Source: Eudorina sp. 2006-703-Eu-15 (lineage: Eukaryota > Chlorophyta > Chlorophyceae > Chlamydomonadales > Volvocaceae). From it: a stretch of DNA of 64,000 nt. The DNA is taken from assembly GCA_003117195.1 (NCBI GenBank), contig BDSI01000102.1, positions 404,168-468,167 of the forward strand. The letters run 5' to 3'. Below, in pieces: positions 10,601 to 20,341 of the stretch. The first letter of the stretch is position 1. Every line of letters begins with the position of its first letter. The notes beneath the pieces are model-generated. The model searched no databases and was not told where the DNA came from. It saw nothing but the letters and a program-made list of their open reading frames with translations. Made by a program: the position numbers and the translations under genes.

Positions 10601-13253
10601 GGTCGCGCCTGCAAGAACCGCGAGGCTTCAGCATCAGCACACCAACGAGAGATATCGACTGACACGATGTACGTCAACTTACCAAGCTTGGCCAGGTGAG
10701 GGCCCGCCCGACAGACGCGTCACCAAGAACGGCATCGACACTCGGCAGGCCCGCGGCCCCCGCCGCAGAGCAAAGCACCCCGAGGGGATTAGGGGCTGAC
10801 GAAAGGGCCTGCGCCAATGGCAAGGGTTCAGTACGGCGAAAGGCTGGCAGCTCTCTGCGAGGCTAACCTACCCGCATGACCAGAGACGGGCGAGATTCGC
10901 CCTCAATGCTTGTTGGACGCACTTGCAGCCGCAAGCCGACGCCAGGGGTGGAAAGATCCAACACTAATGGCGCAGGCATATCGGACAGATCGACTCCTGC
11001 CCATGCAGTCGCTGCTGCCTCGCGCTCAATGTAGTTGATTTCTTCCTGCTTAATGAATCAGGACAATTACTAGCAATGAACGCCATCAACCGTTGTGTTA
11101 CATTTCTCCCTTACCGGAGCAGCGCGAACAGGCGGCAACAGGAAATCGTTTGAGCGGTTACCCAACGAATTACTTAACCCGCCGTATAAGAGGCTCACAT
11201 TCCCACTGGAGCCAGGCCCACCCACCCCACCCGTTACGGACTGCGTTCGATAGAGCATGGGTACGGGTGTACCTGGCGCCAACGGGCGCCTAGCCAAACT
11301 CACTTTAGCCCAAGTACGGCGAGAACAGTTGAACTCCAGCAGTTTATTATTTTGTTACTCATATTACGCATAACATTAATACTACGTACATGTTGCTATG
11401 TTGTTAAATAGTAATACTTATATAGTACATAGATATCTTACTTATTATTTTATTAATGTTATTTTAACGTAAATTGTGCTGTTATTGTTATCGCATAGTC
11501 ATTCATATAATTTATGTTCAATACAATATACAAAAACAAATATCCTACAATATCACTATAATGATATGGGTCATCATCATAAAAATAAGAACAGAATATC
11601 AATACTGTAATTTTAACAATAACAACAATAAACATGTTAACATCGAATTAAAGTTGGAAGTATTAGGACGTTTTCATATTGTTACCGTTGGGTTTGGTTT
11701 CCTTCCATCTTCAAGTAATGCCCACTGAGTGATACATTCCTGTCGGGCTTGCCAAGGTAACCGGTACACTGGGTGTGGAGAAGATGCTGCTGGGTGAGCA
11801 GCCTCAAGAGGTTACATCAACCCTAACCAAGGCCCTGGAGAGGCACAGGAACGCTTTCCGTGAAACGCTGGACAATAAGTACTTGCACCTGTACAAGAGC
11901 CTGTGGCAGGTGCTTGTACAATGCGTGGTGGTCCACCATACCCTCACCGACTTGGTGCCACGTGTGGTTCGCAGCTTCCTGGTAAACGAGGTACGTAAGC
12001 CGGGATGGAGCATTGCGTATGCACGCTTGCTCCCGGCGGGGCCGAGCAAGATTACCGACGGGATATCGATAATAATTCAAATGCAACAAATGCTTCCACC
12101 ATCGAAATCATGGAATTTTGCCGGCAAGAAATGCGTAGGTAGATAGGGGAGCGGTTGCTTGTGTGAGAGAACTGGTGAACAGCAGTGCAACATTATTCAC
12201 TGTGTGCACGATGATTGCGCATGCGCGTTTCGGCACCGATCGACATCATGCTTAGCTTGCCATCGATCGGCCACGCACGTGCACGTACACACACTCGTGT
12301 ACAGGCTCGTTTACAGCGGGAGGGTTGGGTTTAGCGGGGCAGTGGACGCATGTGTTGACCTAGGACGTTCTCAGTAAGAAGGGTTATGGCAGCTTGGTTC
12401 ATGGCTGGTGCTTTTATGCGTACTTTATTACCTGCCAGATTGCCCAGCCCTGTGCACCGTAAGAACGTACTGGATGGACCGCGTGGCTGTGACTGCTTTC
12501 CCAGGAGGATCGGAGCCGCCGTGCCACCTGCTGCATAGTGCTCGCTTCGTTGCGTGGTCCCCTTTTGCCGTGTGTGCCTGGCCTTCTGCTGGTTGCGCTG
12601 AACGTGCCTGACCTCGTGGCGCGTTTTAGATGGGGCTAGAGGCCCCGGGTGCACGGCACCCTTGTGGTCCCGTGCTGTGTCTCCTTGCCCCTCTCCCAGT
12701 TCCCTGGGAGAGTGCGCTTCGGCGGTCTCCCATATGGGGCGGGTTAGCGCCCCCGGCCAGCGTCGGCCCGGCAGATATGTAACGATTCACATACACACGC
12801 ACATACACGCACACACGCACACACACGCACACACACGCACACACACGCACACACACGCACACAACCACACGCACGCAAACAACCACCCGCACACACACAA
12901 CCACACGCACACACACGTACACGTATGTGCACGTACACACGCTCGAGTGCATTTGTGATATACCCCGCCCGGCATGCATGCAGCAATCTTATTTATGCAT
13001 GCGTATTACTTGTCTAACTTGTCCCGCCGCTGTCATGAACGGGCATGTATGTATGTAGCTGATTGAGGAGCGGCTACCACAGCTGATCCTGCGCATCGGC
13101 AATGAGGATCCCAAGAACCCGAAGCTGGGCAACCCGGACTGGCTGCTGAGGACCATGGAAGACTCAGACATCGTACGGAGCCGGCGGGAGCTTAATAGCA
13201 AACACGCATCCATGCAGGCCGCGTTGGCCAGCCTCAGCAGCATTCGCAACTAG
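1032..13253 (+). CDS. Dynamin-superfamily protein, 3' part (stalk and GED)
   Basis: Exons 1032-1135, 2222-2357, 3401-3542, 4037-4239, 4474-4572, 11757-11990 and 13059-13253 join with matching phases into 370 codons plus a TAG stop. The 5' end is missing. Visible features are helical stalk-like segments (LEEELRNMP, DYKDLLSRC) and a final block typical of a GTPase effector domain: YLHLYKSLW, a SFLVNELIEERLPQL helix, then a charged C-terminal helix. The GTPase domain with its P-loop is not in the window, so membrane remodelling is inferred from family resemblance only. Intron 5 (4573-11756) is 7.2 kb because a split-repeat retroelement and other repeats sit in it. The acceptor at 11757 (CCAAG) is weak. 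An alternative is another dynamin/Mx-like GTPase subfamily; paralog assignment is not possible without the N-terminus. Confidence 0.65.
1809..2020. mobile_element. MITE-like element, 212 bp, in dynamin intron 1
   Basis: A 14-bp perfect terminal inverted repeat, CGTACTGCCTCTAA, occurs at 1809-1822 and its complement at 2007-2020. The interior is AT-rich and carries repeated TTGCGAG/TGCGAGG motifs near both ends, as expected for transposase-binding subterminal repeats. No coding capacity. The right end resembles the ends of the larger element at 61643-62214. Confidence 0.6.
2600..2702 (+). repeat. Imperfect tandem duplication in dynamin intron 2
   Basis: Two units of about 51-54 bp, each beginning CTGTGCTTG and ending AACGACATTATTGTA. 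Function unknown. Confidence 0.5.
4632..4674. repeat. (TA)n microsatellite
   Basis: About 21 uninterrupted TA units in the long dynamin intron. Confidence 0.95.
4691..4729 (-). repeat. Dispersed GTTACAGYGGACCCC repeat, copy 1
   Basis: Read on the minus strand it begins GTTACAGCGGACCCC and ends TCATCGGTGACAGCC. Related copies lie at 13989, 51050, 52568 and 57055. Confidence 0.6.
5401..5526. repeat. Tandem 63-bp duplication
   Basis: Two adjacent units starting TAGCACACACATAGCCATGC at 5401 and 5464 with a few substitutions. They follow CA-rich simple sequence (5160-5400) and a C/G-tract cluster at 5068-5095 and 5238-5260. The block lies just left of the retroelement boundary. Confidence 0.8.
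5899..6064 (+). repeat. Split direct repeat A1
   Basis: 166 bp starting TGAATGAGACTGAAATGCTC and ending TTCCGCAAAAACT. It matches A2 over its full length and marks the left end of the element. Confidence 0.9.
6692..7244 (+). repeat. 37-bp minisatellite inside the retroelement, about 15 units
   Basis: Each unit contains GCGGGCGGAAGGCC, a variable CCCTTTC or CTCATTC, and CGGCGAGAATGCCACTT. One unit is 36 bp. Because 37 is not a multiple of 3 and the unit has few stop codons, the array is open in several frames on both strands; those apparent proteins are artefacts. The last three units share GGCGGGAATG instead of GGCGAGAATG, which suggests recent terminal amplification. Confidence 0.95.
7245..8568. 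other. Internal non-coding part of the retroelement
   Basis: GC-rich sequence between the 37-bp array and B1. Short open frames exist on both strands, but none shows reverse transcriptase, RNase H or Gag-like motifs. A paired motif, GCCGATGGCCGGGGGCTAATCACG-like, occurs around 7420-7480. Confidence 0.5.
8569..8670 (+). repeat. Split direct repeat B1
   Basis: 102 bp starting CTGCGTTCGATAGAGCATGG and ending GAACTCCAGCAG, directly followed by A2. Confidence 0.9.
8671..8836 (+). repeat. Split direct repeat A2
   Basis: Second 166-bp copy of A1, directly abutting B1. The B1-A2 junction represents the joined ends expected of a circular intermediate. Confidence 0.9.
9032..10198 (-). CDS. Tyrosine recombinase of the split-repeat element
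   Basis: The open frame gives about 388 residues. The catalytic pattern of lambda-integrase-family recombinases is visible: Arg196 in FMWQSTYRGFD, His334 and Arg337 in NHSFRRG, and nucleophile Tyr369 in LGRYTDEH. The N-terminal half is helical and resembles a core-binding domain (KEFAAWLSS). The frame has no ATG upstream of Met28 before a stop near 10231; the listed first codon is GTG, so the true start may be Met28 or lie in a spliced upstream exon. The gene runs opposite to the direction in which the repeats are written here. It would join circular element DNA to the target. The nucleophile and HxxR box are intact, so the protein may still be functional. Confidence 0.8.
   Translation of the reverse strand: MAQIPRYQPPPPKAGFYQRGLLKAQAVMDQALANATRERQDSAAKEFAAWLSSTGEDIGLATVGPESLLVYTEEWWLPNHPGRKQEDAGPQAVKGMLSALSGYFTRTGRVGPYDPATGRGNPCESPWVTDYRAGYTRLRMLGGYDELSAVPLSEEKYERLCEYLMGQLLAAQKAVDALLFARDLLCAQFMWQSTYRGFDTGKLAWADFCNPEKPDEADPRLPLPPPWEWAPGDSYRMCVRERGTKTYRAQRAPAVFLEPNLARPAVCFPQTFAYYVWRASQPDAEGCAISCYLFRPLRSDRRSFKEEPLSSSALGARIRRHLRDAELYEGETNHSFRRGALQAAAKRGLEQSELKSLGQIKSTAVLGRYTDEHRHLGAQQPLQRRRVA
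10230..11240. other. Retroelement region between recombinase and B2
   Basis: An open frame on the minus strand (10254-10640), Arg/Pro-rich, could include an upstream exon of the recombinase, but no splice pair could be proved. Otherwise no gene is supported. Confidence 0.35.
11241..11342 (+). repeat. Split direct repeat B2 (right end of element)
   Basis: 102-bp copy of B1 ending GAACTCCAGCAG. Beyond it the sequence changes abruptly to AT-rich DNA (11343-11700), which is the flanking dynamin intron. Confidence 0.9.
12780..12940. repeat. (CACACACG)n-type microsatellite
   Basis: CA-dinucleotide-based repeat with regular G interruptions in the last dynamin intron. It yields Cys/Val-rich and Thr/His-rich spurious frames. 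Confidence 0.95.
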
Positions 13254-13480
13254 CATTGACGCCGCCGTCAGCCATCGAGCCGGTTAAGGGAATGGGCGCC
13301 GGCATACATGTCCGTCCCCACCTGCAGTGAAGGGTGCGGCCGACTGAATGGGCCTTCTGCGTGCACGTTGCGCGCAACCGCCGGCGTTTGCCGAGGAAAA
13401 TGCTTCTGGCTGCTGCCGCATACGACCGATAGCTAGCTAGTCTGCTAAATGCGTGAACAAAAGCACGCTGATGCAATAAA

Positions 13481-13485
13481 TGTAA
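13481..13485 (+). promoter_or_regulatory. TGTAA polyadenylation signal of the dynamin-like gene
   Basis: TGTAA, the usual signal in Chlamydomonas and Volvox, lies 228 bp after the TAG stop and is preceded by AATAAA at 13475-13480. Confidence 0.7.
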
Positions 13486-13988
13486 TTCGCTCGGAAAGAT
13501 GATGACCGGGGTCATGGCTGGTTCGTTGAAAGGTAGCGTGGTATTTGTCGGTACTCTTTGACATATATGGAAAGCTCAGCTTGGTTACCTTCAACTGCGT
13601 TCAAGTAGTTCAAGCGCGCAGCAGGATCTTGCGTAGGTCCGTCAATCCGCCCGTGGTGTAGGAGTAGCAGTGCCACTGAGGGCCGTCCCACCCAACTGTG
13701 GGGATCCGAGTTATGCATCCATCTAGCCGCAGCTGAGACATATTCACATACAACCCTTATAGAACGAAGCTCGATGGGGGCCTGGAGTAATAATCAGGCC
13801 GGTTGGGGAACTTCACCCGTTAGTTTCTTATTCCTGCGGGGCGGGTTGCTGCTGGCTGGGGTCAGCGGGGGTGTTGACTTCAATATGGTGGACGTGCGTG
13901 CGGTCCAGCACGCTATCGCCAGTTCCTCTTTGAATGGGGCGTGCTGCGTTGGTTTTTTTCATAGCTTTTCGGCATTGTTAACAAGGAC

Positions 13989-14023
13989 GTTACAGTGGAC
14001 CCCGCGGGTCATCGGCGACAGCC
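13989..14023 (+). repeat. Dispersed GTTACAGYGGACCCC repeat, copy 2
   Basis: GTTACAGTGGACCCCGCGGG followed by TCATCGGCGACAGCC. Confidence 0.6.
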
Positions 14024-15782
14024 ATGATGCAGGCAGCAGGTCGCCGGTGTATGTAACTCGGCGCGGCCAAAGGCTTCTCGAGATGCTGTATGTGCGATGC
14101 TGGGTGTGCGATGCTGGGTTAATTGTATGTAGGGACGGACTTATGCTGTAACCCATCCAGCGTTACAGACAGCAGTATACCCTACTTAGACAGTATAGAC
14201 CTCGTGCGGGGACTTGTCTACGGGTCCCTTTGTTCTAGTGTTTGTGCTTCCGTGCTTCGTTTTGTGCGAGGCCAGGGTGGGGATGAGCATGATGTCTGGT
14301 TAGAGACGGCGAACCTCCTAATCGGTGGTACGGCGGCCGGCTCCATGCGTCTATCTGGAATGGTCTAAATGGTCCGTCTCATCCGGTTTTCCGCGTTTGC
14401 TTGCCGTGCGCTGGAGCGATGATTAGGAGGTCCATGGTGGTCAGCGGCTTGTGTCCCTTGCTTTGCGTATCCGATGCACGGGTGTATGTCTGTGCGAGTG
14501 CGTGCCCCGGGTACCAAGCGAGGTTCGTTCGTGGGGGAGGCGCGTGTATGTGGCGTTTGGACGTACGTCCTACGTACCTCATCAGCAGCGCGCGTAGGGT
14601 CCCGTTCGTCGCGGGGGTGTTCGCATGGGGACGGGGGATCCTCAATGTGTACGAATGAATTCGTGCCCGTCTATATATCCGTCTCACCTACCCTGCTTCC
14701 AAGGTTGAACATAGTCTGCTGCCTTGTTGATCGGTCGGCGTGGGTGACCCTTGTCGTGGATGGGTTTGGTCTCAAGTGTGGGTGCGGGTCGTGCGTGTAG
14801 TCGAACAGGTACGTATGTACCAGGTTCATTCCTTACTTGCTTGGTGATGTCGAACGGCGAATCGGCGATGGCGCGAGCGAGCCTCTGTTTCAAGGTGTAA
14901 CGTAAAGCCCCAGTATCCATGTATGTGGTTCCGCAACGCCTGGCCTCGGATACAGCAGCAGCAGGCAGGGGGCACAACATTGACGACCTTGCGAGTAGGA
15001 AACCGTGTGTGATCAGCGTTGGTTACCCTGCCTTCTTGGTTGGAACGAAAGGGTAGGGTTACCCCTAGTTACCTGTTTCCTTCTCCCCAAATGAGAGTTT
15101 ACATAAAGTTGTCTCACGGTATCCCGGCCCCCTTTCTCGCCGCTTCATTAGATGGGTCTGAATGGTCCGGTTTCCAGCGAAGATGTGGAGGCAGTTCCGG
15201 AAGTAGTCGTGCCATGTCCGTTGTAACGTTAGTTTAGTCATATCTGTCATATGTCAAATAGAGAATTGAGGACATTGAAGCCGTTGACACTGCTAGTATA
15301 ACCAAGTACCGAAAAACTGTTGCCCTACCGCCGTTGTTCTGCAACGGCCGGCAACGGTCAACCGGCCTGTAGTCGTAGTATCGGTAGCAAGCTAGGAACG
15401 GTGTGACTCTGTGACACTTAGTCTGCGGCTGGACACAAAAATCAAGCAAACAACCGGGGTAGCCATCCGGTTAGGCGACATTATGCTGCGTTCCGTACGC
15501 AGCTTACGGGTACACGGAGAAGATAAAAGATACGAGCCCTCGCGTTGGTTGCGTCTCAATCCGGCTTGATGACAAAACAGTTCGTAGCGTCTAGGCCTGG
15601 ACTTGTCGTCTATTGTAAAGTATTTTGTCGTAGCGGGGCTCCCACGGCGCGGAAATGAGTCCCTGCAAAATTGGTGCATGACAGACATCTTGCAGATAAG
15701 TAGGCCAATTATGATCGTTCGGTTCACATTTGATTGAACCAGCCCAGATGGGTTTTGGGCGTAATCGACTGCAACCCGGCAG

Positions 15783-18700
15783 ATGCAACCGAATGTGGAA
15801 CCGCTTATCATTGTATGTAATTCACTCAGAATGTCTGAGCTTTCTGAGTCGCCTGCGCGGATAGTCAATGATTGTGTTGACTTCGGACCGGCAACTTCAG
15901 CTGGGCGTGGTGGTTCGCATGGGCTCAAAGGAGATACCTCTTACACAGAGCAACATGGTCATACCTCGCTGGCAGCTTTCCCAAATTCGCGTCTGCTCAG
16001 CCCGAACGATGCTTCCTTCCCATTGCGGCCAGGAGTGATGTCAACGACTACTCCTTATCATGACAGGTGCGCGTCTTGTTGGCGCCGCTCTTGCATGGCT
16101 CTGCTTGTTTTGACACTCTCCTGCCCTATGTCCCACCCCTCTTCCTCTTACCTGCACAAATCCGGTTGGACCTGCGGGGTTGCAGCGTTAGCATCGGCGG
16201 TGCGAGCGGCTTTGGCATCAGCGGCGCCTCTTCGCCTGATGGGATAATGCCGCCGTCCGCAAGCCTGCAGAACGGGCCGGGCGCCCCCGCCGCGCAAGCG
16301 CCTCCGCCGCGCAACACGGCAACCACAACCCCTCAGCTGACCTCGCGGCCGCCCGCTGGCCTCTCCAGCCCCAAACGCCTACACCCACCTGCAGTCGACG
16401 CACAACCAGCGACTCACCTGGCGTCGGAACCCAATCCAGCTCCTGACCTGCAGCAGCAGCAGCAGCATCGGGACATTTGCGGCGACCCAGAAGTACCCGG
16501 AGTACCCGGAGAACACTCGGCAGCAGCCCTCTCGGCCTCCGCCACACCCCCTCCTGGGCCGCTGCTTCTCCTGGACAGATCGTCGCAGACGTCGTATGCC
16601 GAGACGGGTGCCCAGGCGTCACGACGGCGGCGCACGGACGGCCAGATGCTGACGCATCAGCAATCGCAGCAGTCGCCCGGCGGCAGCTCCAGCGGCACTG
16701 GCGCTGCTTTTGGCCGCTTCCCGCGGAACCCCGCTGCCACGACTGGTGGCGGGGCGGGTGGAGGCGGTGCAGCTGGTCCAGGGTGCGGGAGTGCGGGGTG
16801 CGCGGACCTCACTCGCCAGTTGGAGGCGGCGTGCGCTCTGGCCCGGAGGATCAGCCTCGAAGTGGAGCGACAGCTGGACGCACCCAGCCGCGGCGGTGTC
16901 CCCTCCACCTTGCCTCTCTCACACGGCGGCGGCGGTGGCGGCGGCGGGGTCCCGGTGGTGGCAGCAGCAGCGGCGGCGCCGGCCGCCGCCGCGGCGCCGG
17001 CTGTTTCCCGCGATGGAGAGGGCGACTGGCAGAGGTGGCAGCAGTCGGCGGCGCTTATCGAGCAGGCCGGTGGGGCGGCACTGGCGCCGACGGCAGCTGC
17101 GGTGGCGGTGGGGGCCGCCGCCGCCGTTTCTGTCTCGTCCGGCGTCGAGGCGTGGACAGCGGTTCAGGCGGGCACTAGTGGCCCTGACGGCTCCAGGGAC
17201 GCGGCCCGGAAGCTGTCGCTCGGGCTTGCAGAGGATAGGAAGGGAGCGACCGCGACGCCGGCGGTACCTCAGGCGGTCGAAGCGGAGGAGGCTGCCGTCG
17301 CGGTTGGCTCGGGCCGCGGTGCTGGCAGCGGGCCGGGCGGGGACTGCCCCGGGGAGGAGTGGGGCTGCCGTGCGGCTGCCCTGGAGCTGGGGGACGATGC
17401 GGGGGCGGCGGCGGCACAGCGGCTGGTGGCGCAGCTGGAGCGGGAGCGGTCTCGGGCGGAGGAGCTGGCGGCGGAGCTGCAGGCGAGTGCGGCCCGCCGG
17501 GGCCCTGAGGGGCGAGGGGGGCCCGCGGGCTGGACGTCCACTGATGGGCGACATCATCGTAGGGTCGACACCACGGGGGCCAATGGGGAGTCCCGTCGAC
17601 CCACATCGGTGTTGCGCTCGGAGGGGGAGGGGCCAACCGACGGGCCCTTGGGACGACGCTTAGACGTCATGATTGATGGGTGAAGGCTGCCTACCACGGC
17701 TGTTTTCACCTGTACCCCAGCGGCGGCGGATGCGAATAACGCGCACCGCGACCAATGCGGCCGAGCAAGCAGAGTGCCGTATCGAGACATTCTGATGGAT
17801 GGGTGGACGGATCGGTTGCGCATTAATCGAAGTAGGGTGTGTGTGTGGGGTGCGCACAACACGATCCAAACATCAAGCGCCGTCGGAAGGGGGCACGTGG
17901 ACATGTGACGGGCGGGGATGTGCCTGCCTGGAGTCATCTTGCCTCCTTCCTAAACCCGGTGCTTCCGTCCTGGGGACGCTAGGGTTTGGTCCCCCGGCGT
18001 GCTGCCGGCCTCCTTCCGCCTTCAGGCGCTCCGGCGGCAGATGGACCAGGCGGCCGAGCGGCATGCGGAGGAGGTGGCGGCGCTACAGTCCCTGCTGGCT
18101 GATGAGCTGCTCATGCGGGAGAATGCGCCACCCGCACCGCCGCCGCCGGCGCAGGCACCACCGGCATTGCCGCCCTACCCGTCACCCGCACCGACGCCAC
18201 CGCTGTCACCGCCGCGCTGCGGAGCTGCGGCCGCCGCCGCCGCGATAGCGGCTGCGGCTGCGGCGTGTACGACGCCGGGGACGATGCCGTCGCCCTGGGC
18301 GACGACCAGCAGCGTCGCCGGCGCCGCTTTGCGCGCTGGCGCGGCGGCGACGCCGCCGCCGCCGCCAGGGAGCTTAGGCCTAGGGGTGGCTTCCGGGAAT
18401 TCCGCTGGTGGCCGTACACCCTCGGGGCTGCTGTCTTCCGTCCCGCCGCCGCCGTCGCTACTGCCGCTGCAGCTACAGCTCCACAGCAACACCCTCACGA
18501 CGGCGGCGGTGGCGGCCGCAGCGGCGGCCGGTGGGCTGCTGCCCCAGCTGTCGGTGTCCTGCGCCGCGCCCCGGGGCTGGGGCAGCGGCGGCGGCTCCGG
18601 CACCAGCACCGCCGCCGTTGTCGCGGCCTCCACCGCCGTGCCGCCACCGCCGCCCGGCCCGGGGCTGTTCTCACCATCGCAGATGCAGCAGCAGCAGCAG

Positions 18701-20341
18701 GCGGCGCATCAGCATGTCACGGTCGCGGCGGCAGCGGCACCGGCGGCGGCGGTGTCACCGATTGGGTCGATGCCGGTGTGGAATCGCGACCAGGATGCCG
18801 CCCCATGGCGGCCGGCGGGGCTGGGTGGGCGGGAGGTGGCGGCGCCGCCGCAGTGGCGGGAGCAGCTGCGGCAGGGGGACCGGCGGGAGGTGGCGGCGGC
18901 GCTCGAGCGGCAGCGGCGGGAACACGCGGAGGAGGTGGCGGTGATGGAGAGCCGTCACAGGTACGTCAATGGGGGGACGCGGCGGGGGATGTGGCGGGTG
19001 AGGTGGCAGGGGATCTGGCGGCCTGGGGATTAAGGAGGGGGTGTGTCGGCCAACAAGCAGTAAACAAGCCCAACCGGGAAAGGGAGGGGAGGAGATGTAC
19101 GGCAGTGGTATGGGGTGTATGTGGATCGGGCGGGCGGACCCGGCGTGCCTGGGGCCTTGGTCAGGACCTTACCCCAGCGGTAGGGAGAGGTGGCGGTGTG
19201 GAGGCCAGGGCGACGGCCACTGACGCACACGGGGAGCAGTTCCTGCCGTGACTTGAAGCGGTCTCGGGTCGGCTGGCCTGCACCATTATCCCAACTCTGT
19301 ATCCCCCTCCGCAAACTCGCCACCCCACCCCGAATCCCCCCCCCTCCCCCTCTTCCCCCCCCCCCCACCACCACCACCACCGCCGCCGCCGCCACCACCA
19401 CCGGCCATGCGCAGCTCACATGCTCCCTGATTGCGGCATTTTCGTTGCTATGTTTGCCAACCCCTCCGCCCGACTGCGACGTCGCCCTTCCGTACACCCG
19501 TACACCCATGCATTCTTGCACGGCTATTTCCGTCTGCCGTTTCCCGGACCCACCCTCTTTCGCGCCGCGTCGCCGCCGGGGTTTGTGTGATCTTTTCTTT
19601 TTTCCTCTAATTGAACCTTTGCCTTTGCCTGCCACTTGTCTGCCCTTTGTTGCAACTCACATCTTCCGTTCGCCTCGCCGTCCATTCGCATTTCGTCCCA
19701 TTTGCGCAGGTGAGTACTACGTTCTCAATAATTTGTGCTGTCTGGGGTGTGGTCCGTCTTAAGTGCTGTCGCGCGTTGGTTGGTCCGGGATGGGTCCGGC
19801 GGCGACGCGGTCGCCCGAGGTAACGGTGAGCGCATAATTCAAGTATGTATGGTAAGTAACTTGGGTCGCGTATTGAATCCTGTGCCACGCATCGGTTCCC
19901 CAATCCATACCCCACCGCTGTCCTTCCCGAACTGGCGTACCTAGGTTTGGTAGCGCTGCTCTTTTACCCTAACTGACAAGCCTGGCCCTGACCCCATTCC
20001 CGAACCCGAACCCCCATGCGGACCCTCCGCCCACCCATCACCGCAGGCAGGAGGTGCAGCGGCTCCGTTCCGAGGCGGCTGCGGCCCAGCGGCAGTCCCG
20101 AGAGCTGCAGGCGGCGGTGCGGCGGCTGCAAGGGGACGTGACGGTGTGCGACCAGCTCATCAGCTGGCTGGCACCCGAGGAGGAGGGGGTTGGAGGGGAG
20201 CGGCTGGAGGGAGGGGAGCGCAAGGGGGAGGGGAGCCTGCTCGGCCTGGGCGGGTCGGCGGGCGGGTCGGCGGCCCGGCCCGGCAGGAGCTGTGTGGGGG
20301 ACGCGGCGGCGGGGGACAGCGCCACCCGCGTGTGGTGGTGA
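15783..20341 (+). CDS. Unknown Ala/Gly/Pro-rich coiled-coil protein
   Basis: Exons 15783-16066, 16186-17482, 18026-18960 and 20047-20341 give 936 residues plus TGA. Most of the chain is low complexity (Ala, Gly, Pro, Gln, Ser). Two heptad-rich segments stand out. One is at about 500-560 and is built across the exon 2-3 junction (QRLVAQLERERSRAEELAAEL then LRRQMDQAAERH). The other, at about 805-885, continues across the exon 3-4 junction (EVAVMESRHR then QEVQRLRSEAAAA). This continuity supports the splices. Intron 2 (17483-18025) begins GCGAGT, so it would be a GC-AG intron. The start ATG at 15783 is the first in frame but follows CAG, so an upstream exon is possible. No catalytic motif; a scaffold or cytoskeletal role is only a guess. 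Confidence 0.6.
19342..19405. repeat. Poly-C and (CCA/CCG)n tracts in an intron
   Basis: Runs of C and CCACCACCGCCGCC in intron 3 (18961-20046) of the coiled-coil gene. Confidence 0.9.

Larger units (their letters stand above)
5899..11342 (-). mobile_element. Split-direct-repeat tyrosine-recombinase retroelement (PAT/kangaroo-like), RT not found
   Basis: The element shows the order A1 (5899-6064), B1 (8569-8670), A2 (8671-8836), B2 (11241-11342). A1/A2 are 166 bp and B1/B2 are 102 bp, and each pair is near-identical with no length difference. B1 abuts A2 directly. This arrangement is the diagnostic terminal structure of PAT, Ngaro and Volvox kangaroo elements in the DIRS group, which move through circular DNA by a tyrosine recombinase and make no target duplication. 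None is visible here. A recombinase gene lies between A2 and B2 on the minus strand (9032-10198). No reverse transcriptase or RNase H motif was found in any frame, so the copy looks non-autonomous although its ends are intact. It sits in dynamin intron 5. Strand is given for the recombinase gene. Confidence 0.85.
13254..15782. other. Intergenic region between the dynamin-like and coiled-coil genes
   Basis: The first part is 3' UTR of the dynamin-like gene. It holds one copy of the GTTACAGYGGACCCC repeat (13989-14023). Open frames at 13774-14151 (plus) and 15392-15928 (minus) have no recognisable domain or convincing start. The promoter of the downstream gene should lie near 15.3-15.78 kb but shows no box I can defend. 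Confidence 0.5.

Noticed and set aside
12626..12986. Cys/Val-rich frames on the minus strand
   Set aside because: They are translations of a CA-based microsatellite.
15392..15928. 178-codon minus-strand frame
   Set aside because: It begins with TTG rather than ATG, has no domain, and overlaps exon 1 of the coiled-coil gene.
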